A stretch of DNA of 64,000 bases from positions 1 to 64,000 of the forward strand of contig JAPPGK010000046.1 of NCBI GenBank assembly GCA_028821405.1, written 5' to 3'. Of the stretch, positions 1 through 8,211 are shown one piece after another. Position 1 is the stretch's first letter. Each line of letters begins with the position of its first letter. The notes under the pieces were generated by a model, which saw nothing but the letters and a program-made list of their open reading frames with translations, was not told the DNA's origin and made no database searches. Position numbers and translations under genes: made by a program. Source of the DNA: Gammaproteobacteria bacterium (GTDB taxonomy: Bacteria > Pseudomonadota > Gammaproteobacteria > Pseudomonadales > Azotimanducaceae).

Positions 1-34
1 TCGCCATGGCGACCGTAGGAAAAAGCGGTCGCGG

Positions 35-156
35 CCCGTGGGACATCGGCCCGGGTCCCTGTGGGACGGAATGATGTGTGTCCGGAATTTTGGCCCCGGC
101 CTGTGGGACATCGGCCCGGGCCCCTGTGGGACGGAATCGCGTGTGTCCGGAATTTT
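35..156. repeat. Two-copy 65-bp tandem repeat
   Basis: Two units with a period of 65 bp start at 35 and 100. Each begins GTGGGACATCGGCCCGGG, continues through CTGTGGGACGGAAT, and ends GTGTGTCCGGAATTTT. The copies differ at a few bases. Nothing coding is convincing in 1-388; after the repeat, 157-388 holds only an AT-richer leader with no clear element. The array may continue left of the window. Confidence 0.75.
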
Positions 157-388
157 GTGGGAATTTTGAGCGATCGGCAACAAACAAGCGCCGAGGGGCG
201 AGCCTCGACCAACGTTCGACCAATTGGCGCAAATCAAATTGGCCTGGTTGAAAAAGGACTCACGGCGAAAGCAACATGCGCAGTGTCGTGGGCAAAATGA
301 GTTGGGTAGCACCCGCTCATCGGACGCGGCCGGACCCGCGTTGGTTCAACCCTCGAACAGTCCAAGCGACCCGACGACCTGAGAGAAG

Positions 389-3300
389 ATGGCAAGAACA
401 ACGTCCTTCGGCCACAGTACGCAACGCGGGCTGGATAGCAGCAAGACGTTCACTAGTCCTCAAGTACTAGCGACCATCGCGTACGCCCTTGCGGAAGTGC
501 GACGCATTCGCCGCTCCACCCGGTTTGGCGTGTTCGTTGCGGTGACCGTTACGACCAGCCTCGGCTTGTTCCTGTTCTATGCACAGTTGTATGACCGAAG
601 TGCGAGCCACCTCGTTTCGGCGGGCAGCCTTGCCCCGGAAAACATACTGGCGTTGCACGGTGTGACCATTTTGTCGCTTTTTCTGGCGGGCATCATGTTT
701 CTTGCACCGAAGATCAGTTCCACCAGTCCATGCGAGGAGATGGTGGAGGTCCTCCACGCCAGACCATTTGCCAACGGCCACATCGTTGCAGGCAAAACCC
801 TCGGATTGGCCCTGTGCGGCTGGTGCCCTCTGTTCCTCGTGGCGGGCGCGATGTATCTCGGCGACGACCTGATCAATTGGCTCTTCTCGTTCCACGGTTC
901 AATCGGTCTCGAGGCATTTTCCACGTTCGCTTTCGTTGACGCACTACCGGCTCTTCTGCTCCTGTCCGCGATCGCCGTCCTGTTGTCGACATGGGTTCGG
1001 ATTCGAGTCGCGGTAGTGCTGTGCGGCCTGGCGCTCGTGAGTGCCTACTGGCTGTGGACGACCACCATGGACGCGCAACTCGTGCCGACGTTGGCGATGC
1101 TGTCGAACTACGGCAACTACGAGTCGCAGGTATGGCCGTCACCAATCGACTCTGCTGTTCTGGGGCACAGGGCATCAATGGGTGTCCTGACTGCCGGAAT
1201 CGTGGCCATCGCGTCAGGCTTGTATCCGCGCAGCGACGATCGGCGATTCCCCACGGTGCTGATCGGTACGGTGTTGTTGGCCGTAGGCTCGTTCGGTGTC
1301 TATGTCGCGGTCGCGGATTCGGCCAACGTAGTGGAGCAGCGTCGGACATGGTCGGCTGCGCACGCGGCCGTCCCGATGGTGCCCGAAGATTGGTTTGACG
1401 TGGAGCACATTGGCGGCGTTGTCGAGATCGCGCCGGGCCAACACCTGCTCGTGGACCTTCGTCTACGCTTGAGCCCCCAAGACCACGGCTTTCCGGCGAC
1501 CATCACGTTCAGCCTGAATCCCGGCATGGACGTCGAGGAGCTCCGCTTGAACGGCACCGGAGCGAACTACGCCCACGACTTGGGCCTGCTGACGGTGGAC
1601 TTGCCCGCCGAACTCCGAGAAACCGGGATCTTGACGATCTCGCTCCTTGCTCGCGGCATACCCAATCCGGCATTCGCCTATCTCGACAGTGCGATCGACT
1701 GGCGAACCGAACCAGCAACCAATGCCCTCCTGTTTCTCGGACGGGACGGCTCGATATTCGACTCGCGCTACGTCGCCCTGATGCCCGCGGCAAGGTGGCT
1801 ACCCCGCCCAGGTCCCAACGTCGACCGCATGTCGCGCTCCGAGGATCCGTTCACGTTGGACCTGCGGGTTAAGGTGCCGCCCAACTGGCGAGTTGCAGGC
1901 GCGGGGTTGGCGAACGTCTCGGAGAGCGGGCGCGAGTTCCGTTTTCGTCCCGCCAAACCGTTGCGCGAGGTCATGTTGATCGCGTCCGACTTCGAGCGTC
2001 TGGCCACGTCCGTCGAGAATGTCGAGCTAGAGCTGTTGGTCAGCCCAGGGCACCTGGACGAGCTGCGGTCCTTCGAAGACTCGACACCGTTGATTCTCGA
2101 CCGTTTGGCAGACCAGCTTCGGGATGCCGAAGAAGCCGGCCTGCCGTACCCGTACGAAGGGTTCAGCATCGTCGAAGTGCCTTCGCGTCTGCGCAGCTAT
2201 CGCGGCGGTTGGAGGATGGATTCCGCATTGGCAACCTCGGGTGCCGTCCTCATCCGTGAAGACTGGCTTCGAGCAGTCGCCTCGCAACGAGCCAACCTGA
2301 GAAACCGTACGCCTGCCGAAAAAGCCCGGCTCGTCGACAACTACCTCCGCAACGACGACACCGGCGGCGACCCGCGACAAGCCCTCGCGCATAGCCTGTT
2401 CGCCTCTCAAGTGGGTTTCGCCGGGCAGGGTGCATTTGCCTTGGAGTTCCTGTTCGAGAGGCTTGTCAATCGATTGTTCTTGTCTGCGGAATCGGACTTT
2501 TCCGCGCACGACTTCAACGACGCGAGCAAAATCGCCGTGCTCATTCGAAAGACATACCTGGCCGAGGTGGGGCTGGAGGTCTCGGCGGGGTCGTATACGA
2601 CGGAGGTCGAGGACGTGGTTCCTTCGGTTTGGGACCGAGTGCTGGAATCGCCGCTCAGCGAACTGGACCCCGAAACCAAACCAAGACAGGCGCTGGAGGC
2701 ATTGCGGCTCAAGTCCTACCGGATGGCGGACCTGATACTCGACCGTCTGGGCAGAGAGGCGACCGCGACGGTCCTCGCGGAGATTCGCCGACAGCACGTC
2801 GGGCAAGCAATCGCGGAAGCGCAAGTATCGGCCCTCGCGACTCAGGTCGTCGGCGACCGTTGGCCCGACCTTGCCGCCTGGCTTCACGACGAGCATTGGC
2901 CCGGGTTCGTTGTCTCGAGCGCGTACGTGCATCTCGTGGAGAACGACCAGACGGGGGCGCCGCGCTACATAACAAACTTCCATGTTCGCAACGAAGAGGC
3001 GACGCCGGGTTTCGTCGAGTTCACGCTACGCCGGCGCGGTGCTGGCGGTTCCGTCAGCTACGACACCGATCCTGTCCGCATTGGGGCGAAGTCTTCCGTC
3101 GAAGTCGGTCTCGAAAGCCTCATCGAGCCCAACGAACTGTTCGTTGAGCCCTATCTGGCGCTCAACCGACGACCCATCTACGTCGATCTGGATCAAGGCC
3201 TGAACAAACTGTCAGCAATTACCCACCCCTTCGTGGGGATACGGCCAAGCACTTGGACACCCCCCGACGGCGAAGGTCTGGTGGTCGATGACCTTGACGA

Positions 3301-3985
3301 CGGCTTTAGCGTCATGGGCGGCATGACCCCTGGCAAGTCGTTGGACCGCGTCACCGGCGGACGCCGCTCCTGCTTCGGATGCGAGCTGGATCAGGGCCTG
3401 CCAGTCTATGATCGTCCCGGCCAAGGGTGGACTGCTGCCCTATGGCGCGAAGGGGTCGACTCTCGATTGAATGCCCTATCACTCGTCGGCAAGTGGCTGG
3501 AGTGGTTCGGCGACGACGGGTCCAACGCTTCGGCCCACGACTGGTCGAGACAGGAACTTCCATCCGCATGGGGCGGGTACCGACGCACGGTCGTCCGGAC
3601 GCCGGTCGGCGACGGGCACCGGAACGCCGCATTTCGAGCCGAAATCCCCGTTCCGGGTCGATGGCGGCTCGAATACCACATCCCGGATCTCGCCATCGAG
3701 CCGCCGACGAGGTCGACCGGTGCCGCGGTCACCGTTGGCCTGTCGCGCCGAGGGCTGGACGTGACAGGCTCGTACCACATGCGACTGGTTGCGGGAACCA
3801 CCGCTGTCGATATTGACCTGCCTTCGCCCATCGGGCCGCCGGGCTGGCGATCGCTCGGCGACTTTCCGCTGGCCCAGGGACCGGCGACCCTGGTTGTAAC
3901 GAATCTATCGACCGGCAAGATCGTGGTGGCGGACGCCATACGCTGGCGACTCCTCGAGGACACGGACGACGTCTTGGCAAACTAG
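389..3985 (+). CDS. ABC-2 type permease fused to an M1-peptidase-like ectodomain and a C-terminal golvesin-like domain
   Basis: A 1198-residue protein. About seven hydrophobic segments (residues near 47-68, 90-108, 134-157, 178-203, 206-227, 262-280 and 287-309) resemble the membrane half of ABC-2 permeases. The large region from about 310 to 1060 resembles the M1-aminopeptidase-like part of permease/M1 fusions, but I see no HExxH zinc motif, so catalysis is doubtful. The last ~120 residues have golvesin-type features: GRWRLEYHIP, a GTT turn, and VVADAIRWRLL near the end. The ATG at 389 follows a purine-rich GAGAGAAG. No ABC ATPase gene is adjacent inside the window. Domain assignment is by pattern recognition; the transported substrate is unknown. 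Confidence 0.6.
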   Translation: MARTTSFGHSTQRGLDSSKTFTSPQVLATIAYALAEVRRIRRSTRFGVFVAVTVTTSLGLFLFYAQLYDRSASHLVSAGSLAPENILALHGVTILSLFLAGIMFLAPKISSTSPCEEMVEVLHARPFANGHIVAGKTLGLALCGWCPLFLVAGAMYLGDDLINWLFSFHGSIGLEAFSTFAFVDALPALLLLSAIAVLLSTWVRIRVAVVLCGLALVSAYWLWTTTMDAQLVPTLAMLSNYGNYESQVWPSPIDSAVLGHRASMGVLTAGIVAIASGLYPRSDDRRFPTVLIGTVLLAVGSFGVYVAVADSANVVEQRRTWSAAHAAVPMVPEDWFDVEHIGGVVEIAPGQHLLVDLRLRLSPQDHGFPATITFSLNPGMDVEELRLNGTGANYAHDLGLLTVDLPAELRETGILTISLLARGIPNPAFAYLDSAIDWRTEPATNALLFLGRDGSIFDSRYVALMPAARWLPRPGPNVDRMSRSEDPFTLDLRVKVPPNWRVAGAGLANVSESGREFRFRPAKPLREVMLIASDFERLATSVENVELELLVSPGHLDELRSFEDSTPLILDRLADQLRDAEEAGLPYPYEGFSIVEVPSRLRSYRGGWRMDSALATSGAVLIREDWLRAVASQRANLRNRTPAEKARLVDNYLRNDDTGGDPRQALAHSLFASQVGFAGQGAFALEFLFERLVNRLFLSAESDFSAHDFNDASKIAVLIRKTYLAEVGLEVSAGSYTTEVEDVVPSVWDRVLESPLSELDPETKPRQALEALRLKSYRMADLILDRLGREATATVLAEIRRQHVGQAIAEAQVSALATQVVGDRWPDLAAWLHDEHWPGFVVSSAYVHLVENDQTGAPRYITNFHVRNEEATPGFVEFTLRRRGAGGSVSYDTDPVRIGAKSSVEVGLESLIEPNELFVEPYLALNRRPIYVDLDQGLNKLSAITHPFVGIRPSTWTPPDGEGLVVDDLDDGFSVMGGMTPGKSLDRVTGGRRSCFGCELDQGLPVYDRPGQGWTAALWREGVDSRLNALSLVGKWLEWFGDDGSNASAHDWSRQELPSAWGGYRRTVVRTPVGDGHRNAAFRAEIPVPGRWRLEYHIPDLAIEPPTRSTGAAVTVGLSRRGLDVTGSYHMRLVAGTTAVDIDLPSPIGPPGWRSLGDFPLAQGPATLVVTNLSTGKIVVADAIRWRLLEDTDDVLAN

Positions 3986-4072
3986 CCCGTTGCATCTGCG
4001 CTCGACGTTTCGGCCAGCGATGGCCAGCGGTTGCGGCTATCGCCCCAAGCTGGCCAGCCTGCTACGCTTCCT

Positions 4073-4438
<366 letters not shown>

Positions 4439-4440
<2 letters not shown>

Positions 4441-4487
4441 ACGAATACCGCGCCGACCCAAGAAACGGTCGGCGGTCGATGTCGTGC
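4439..4487 (+). terminator. Hairpin at the 3' end of rnpB, candidate processing or termination site
   Basis: An 8-bp perfect inner stem (CGCCGACC 4451-4458 with GGTCGGCG 4467-4474) lies inside an outer GCACGA/TCGTGC pair (4439-4444 and 4482-4487). There is no T tract, so intrinsic termination is uncertain. The rest of 4488-4612 shows nothing recognisable. Confidence 0.4.
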
Positions 4488-4612
4488 GTGGGTCATTGTC
4501 CCTTGAGCGTGTGCGAATTGGCTGAAAACGCGCCCTCGCGCTGGCCAAAATCGCCGCGAAACCTCAAGCTGTTCGGCGTGGTCCAAGTAGTGGCCGGCAA
4601 GGGATCGCAGCA

Positions 4613-4909
4613 GTGCCCAGTCAGTCGTACAAGTTCGTCCTGAGGTTGCCCGACGAACTGCGCGAGCGGGTATCGGAGGCGTCGCGGCTGTACCGGCGCA
4701 GCATCAACTCCGAGATCACCGCTCGCCTCGAACAATCGCTCATGGGGATTCCGGAGGACGTTGCCGAGAGTCACCTGGAGCCACCATTCTTCCGCCAGAT
4801 CGAGACGACCTTCAGACGCGACCTATCGGACGACGAAGACCGTCTGATCCGTCTGTACAGGCGCCTTTCCACGCAGCAACGTCGAGCGTTGATCGAGCTC
4901 TTGAGTTGA
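4613..4909 (+). CDS. Arc-type ribbon-helix-helix DNA-binding protein
   Basis: 98 residues beginning with GTG. The N-terminal FVLRLPDELRERVSEASRLY strand-helix and the following RSINSEITARLEQSL helix match the Arc/MetJ ribbon-helix-helix fold, as in toxin-antitoxin antitoxins and small autoregulators. The C-terminal half is charged and helical with no recognisable domain. No toxin gene is adjacent: rnpB lies upstream and a lyase gene downstream. It is probably a stand-alone repressor with unknown target. Confidence 0.7.
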   Translation: MPSQSYKFVLRLPDELRERVSEASRLYRRSINSEITARLEQSLMGIPEDVAESHLEPPFFRQIETTFRRDLSDDEDRLIRLYRRLSTQQRRALIELLS

Positions 4910-4969
4910 TCCCGTCACCACTTGCCGCGGCGCGACTGCGTTGGTCGCGGTGGGCACGGCCGCGCAACG

Positions 4970-4994
4970 GGCATGCCCGTCCCTACGGGCGACC
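4970..4994. repeat. GTAGGGG-family palindromic repeat
   Basis: GGGCATGCCCGTCCCTACGGG followed by CGACC. It is read here on the strand where the family signature appears as CCCTAC. It sits in the 186-bp gap between the RHH gene and the lyase gene. Confidence 0.5.
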
Positions 4995-5095
4995 ACCTGG
5001 TAGTTGTCACGCACCCGTGCGGCGCGCGGTAAGTGGACGCCGCGCGACTGAATTGCTAAAAAGACCTACTGCCTCCTTCAAAGACCGGGATTGCC

Positions 5096-6196
5096 ATGTC
5101 CAGTTTGCTGCCAAAGCGCGTCACCATCACCGATGACACCATGCGGGAGGGGTTGCAGATCGAGAGCCCCGACATCCCCGTGTCCGCAAAGCTCAGGTTG
5201 CTGGATGCCTTGGGTGAGACGGGGGCGAAGGTGATCTCCATCGGATCGTTCGCGCATCCCAAGTGGACGCCGTCGATGGCTTGCATCGACGAGATCGCGG
5301 CGCGGTTCGTGCCCAAGCCCGGCATCAAGTACACGGCCGCGGTGTTCAACAAGAAGGGTTTCGATCGGGCCGACGCCTACTACCCGAAGATCGATGTCCG
5401 CGGGCGACGGTTCGGCACCCATGTGGAGCTTTGCGACTCCTTCGCGCGGCGCAACTACAACCGCACCCAGGCTCAGCAGATCGCGGGCATGGATGGATCC
5501 ATCGCCGGTGCCAAGGCGGCGGGTGCCGAGGCGGCGTCGGTGGCGCTCGGGAATCCGTTCGGCTCCAACTTCGAGGGACCTTTCGGCCTCGAGCAGCGCA
5601 TGGAGTTCCTGGGGATGATGATCGACAAGTGGCATGACGCGGGCATTCCGGTCACCAAGGTCTCGTTCTTGGATGCGATGGGCTGGAACATGCCCCACGA
5701 GGTGCGCGAGACCTTGACCGCCATCCGCGACCGCTACGGAGAAGTCGAGACCTTCCACATGCACCTGCACAATACCCGGGGGGCGACCATGGCGAGCTTC
5801 TACGAGGCCCTCATGCTGGGCGCCACGGAGTTCGACACGTCCATCGGTGGCATGGGCGGCTGTCCGTATTGCGGCAATGGGCGCGCGGCGGGGCATGTGC
5901 CAACGGAGGACTTCGTCCACCTCTGCCACGAAATGGGCATCGAGACGGGCTACGACCTCGATAAGCTGATCGAAGCCGCCGCCGTCGCGGAGGAAGTCGT
6001 CGGCCACGCGCTGTGGGGTCATGTGTCGAAGTCAGGGCCGCGGCCGCACCGGGACGAGGAACTCTATCCGCTCGACATGCCGTTCGTGGAAACCCTGGAC
6101 GAAGCCGCCCACTTCCGCAAAGGTCCGGACGTGTACGAGGGGCAGATTTCGCCGTGGCAGCAGGGCAGCGCTTTGATTGGGGGTGCCCAGGCGTAA
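5096..6196 (+). CDS. HMG-CoA lyase-like enzyme (LiuE-type), first gene of a catabolic operon
   Basis: 366-residue TIM-barrel lyase of the HMGL-like family, predicted to cleave 3-hydroxy-3-methylglutaryl-CoA or a related acyl-CoA to acetyl-CoA plus a keto acid. The signature loop GGMGGCPYCGNG, which contains the catalytic cysteine, is present, as is the metal-binding H-x-H in FHMHLHNTRG. The usual N-terminal RDGLQ is MREGLQ here, an Asp-to-Glu change at a metal/active-site position. It is followed by the two carboxylase subunits and a LiuC-like hydratase, which supports a leucine/isovalerate or acyclic terpene degradation role. No acyl-CoA dehydrogenase gene is adjacent. Confidence 0.8.
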   Translation: MSSLLPKRVTITDDTMREGLQIESPDIPVSAKLRLLDALGETGAKVISIGSFAHPKWTPSMACIDEIAARFVPKPGIKYTAAVFNKKGFDRADAYYPKIDVRGRRFGTHVELCDSFARRNYNRTQAQQIAGMDGSIAGAKAAGAEAASVALGNPFGSNFEGPFGLEQRMEFLGMMIDKWHDAGIPVTKVSFLDAMGWNMPHEVRETLTAIRDRYGEVETFHMHLHNTRGATMASFYEALMLGATEFDTSIGGMGGCPYCGNGRAAGHVPTEDFVHLCHEMGIETGYDLDKLIEAAAVAEEVVGHALWGHVSKSGPRPHRDEELYPLDMPFVETLDEAAHFRKGPDVYEGQISPWQQGSALIGGAQA

Positions 6197-6304
6197 CCGC
6201 GACGCCGGTTCGGCCAGGATCTCAACGACACCGGCACGGCGGGATGGAGTCTTGCGCGTTCGACGGCTTCGAAGCGGGCGCTTTCTAGATTAGGGGGGAG
6301 AGGC

Positions 6305-8059
6305 ATGTCCGTCATCCAACTGAACACGGACGCACATTCGGAACAGCACCGGATCAACCGACGGGAAGTCTCGGTTATCCAATCGAAGCTGGACACGCGT
6401 TCGGAGCAATTCGCGACCAACCGGCAACAGATGCTGGACAAGCTCGCGTTCCTCGACCAGCTCTACGAGCAGGCGGCGGGGGGCGGTGGCCCCGAGGCGA
6501 TGGAACGCCTGCGCACGCGGGACAAGATGCCGATTCGCGAACGCATTGCGAAGGTGCTGGACCCGGACTCGCCGTTTCTCGAAATCAGTCCCCTGGCCGC
6601 CTGGCACTCGCACTACACCATCGGGTCCGGTTTCACCGTGGGCATCGGGGTCATTTCCGGTGTGGAATGCGTCATTCTCGGCCACGATCCGTCGGTGCGC
6701 GCCGGCGCGATGAATCACTTCAACTCGAAGAAGCTGATGCGCGGCCTCGAGATCGCGCGCGAGAACCGCATGCCCTACGTGCAATTCGTGGAATCCGCGG
6801 GCGCCGATCTCGGTGCGGGTGGTCGCCGCGGGGGAGGCGGCGAACGGCGCCCGCTGACGCCGGAGGAGGAGCGCGAGGAGTTCATCCGGGGGGTCCGGGA
6901 GGGCTTGCGGGGCTCCACCGGGCACTTCGCCGAGTCCGGCCGGCTCTTCTACGAGATTACCGAACTGTCGAAGATGCGCATCCCGACCATCTCCGTGGTG
7001 TTTGGCGTTTCCACCGCCGGCGGCGCCTACCAGCCGGGCATGAGCGACTACAACATCTTCATCCGTGGGCGTTCGCGGGTGTCGCTTGGCGGTCCGCCGC
7101 TGGTCAAGATGGCGACCGGGGAGGACGCGGACGGCGAGGAACTGTCCGGTGCGCTGATGCATACGACGTTGTCGGGGCTCGGCGACTACTTGGCGGAAAC
7201 CGAGCTCGACGGCATTCGCTTGTGCCGGGAGGTCGTGGCGCATCTCAATTGGCGCAAGCTGGGCCCGGGCCCGACGCTGCCGCCGGACGATCCCGTCTAC
7301 GACAAGGAGGAACTCCTCGGCATCCTCGGGGAGGATCTGACCGTCCCCTTCGATATGCGCGACGTCATTGCCCGAATCGTCGACGGTTCCCGGTTCGAGG
7401 AGTTCAAACCGCTCTACGGGCCGACGCTGGTTTGCGGGTGGTCGTCCATCCACGGCTATCCCATCGGCATCCTCGGCAACAACGGCGTGCTGATGTCGGA
7501 ATCCTCCGAGAAGGCGTCCCAGTTCATCCAGCTCTGCAACCAGGTCGACGTCCCGCTGCTGTTCCTGCACAACATCACCGGCTACATCGTCGGCACGGAT
7601 TTCGAGCAGCGCGGCATCACCAAGAACGGCTCGAAGATGATCAACGCCGTGTCCAATTCGACGGTCCCCCACATCACCGTGATCGTGGGTGCTTCGTACG
7701 GGGCGGGCAACTACGGCATGAGCGGGCGCGCCTACGGCACCCGGTTCTGCTACACCTGGCCAACCGCGAAGATCGCGGTCATGGGCCCCAAGCAGCAAGC
7801 CGGGGTGATGACCATCGTGCAACGCGCCGCTGCCGAGCGTCGGGGTCTCGTGTTCGACGAGGAAGCGGACGCCAAACGGGTCGAACGGGCGGAATACCAG
7901 TTGGAGGAGGCCTCCAAGGGGCTCTTCGCGACATCCCGGGTTGCCGACGACGGGATGATCGACCCCCGGGACACCCGCGACTTCATCGGAATCTCGTTGT
8001 CCGCTTGCCACAACAACGTCGTGCAAGGTACGAAGGAGTTCGGCACATGGCGGATGTGA
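6305..8059 (+). CDS. Acyl-CoA carboxylase carboxyltransferase subunit, methylcrotonyl-CoA type
   Basis: 584 residues of the crotonase-fold carboxyltransferase family. It shows VSTAGGAYQPGMSDYN and SLGGPPLVKMATGED in the N-terminal half and ITGYIVGTDFEQRGITKNGSKM and GASYGAGNYGMSGRAYG in the C-terminal half, typical of methylcrotonyl/geranyl-CoA carboxylase beta subunits. It would transfer CO2 from the biotin of the 8212-10227 product. GGGGGGAGAGG just before the ATG is a strong ribosome site. Residues 2-22 and 23-43 are a recognisable 21-residue tandem duplication (SVIQ...SEQ...NR twice), so the ancestral N-terminus was probably shorter. The exact substrate cannot be read from sequence. Confidence 0.85.
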   Translation: MSVIQLNTDAHSEQHRINRREVSVIQSKLDTRSEQFATNRQQMLDKLAFLDQLYEQAAGGGGPEAMERLRTRDKMPIRERIAKVLDPDSPFLEISPLAAWHSHYTIGSGFTVGIGVISGVECVILGHDPSVRAGAMNHFNSKKLMRGLEIARENRMPYVQFVESAGADLGAGGRRGGGGERRPLTPEEEREEFIRGVREGLRGSTGHFAESGRLFYEITELSKMRIPTISVVFGVSTAGGAYQPGMSDYNIFIRGRSRVSLGGPPLVKMATGEDADGEELSGALMHTTLSGLGDYLAETELDGIRLCREVVAHLNWRKLGPGPTLPPDDPVYDKEELLGILGEDLTVPFDMRDVIARIVDGSRFEEFKPLYGPTLVCGWSSIHGYPIGILGNNGVLMSESSEKASQFIQLCNQVDVPLLFLHNITGYIVGTDFEQRGITKNGSKMINAVSNSTVPHITVIVGASYGAGNYGMSGRAYGTRFCYTWPTAKIAVMGPKQQAGVMTIVQRAAAERRGLVFDEEADAKRVERAEYQLEEASKGLFATSRVADDGMIDPRDTRDFIGISLSACHNNVVQGTKEFGTWRM

Positions 8060-8065
8060 GACGCG

Positions 8066-8173
8066 AACGCGACCGCTTCGCGGTCGCCCCGAACTCGCTT
8101 GCGCGAATTCGTCGAGTCAACGCGACCGCTGGCGCGGTCGCCCCGACTTCGGCGATGCGAATTCGCCGATTTG
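8066..8173. repeat. 53-bp imperfect tandem repeat with hairpins between the carboxylase subunit genes
   Basis: Two units start AACGCGACCGC at 8066 and 8119. Each contains a perfect 8-bp stem, GCGACCGC/GCGGTCGC, with a 3- or 4-nt loop, followed by a GCGAATTCG block. The core resembles the GCGACC..GGTCGC hairpin of the dispersed repeat at 13614. It occupies almost the whole 152-bp gap between the two carboxylase genes. Confidence 0.75.
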
Positions 8174-8211
8174 AATGGCAGTGGGGCCCAAGGACCAGTT
8201 GAGTAGCGAAT

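Noticed and set aside
4613..4909. Toxin-antitoxin system around the ribbon-helix-helix gene
   Set aside because: No small partner gene lies within the flanking gaps on either strand; neighbours are rnpB and a metabolic operon.
6290..8026. 578-residue minus-strand frame opposite the carboxyltransferase
   Set aside because: Composition typical of reverse-complement reading of a real gene; no family features.
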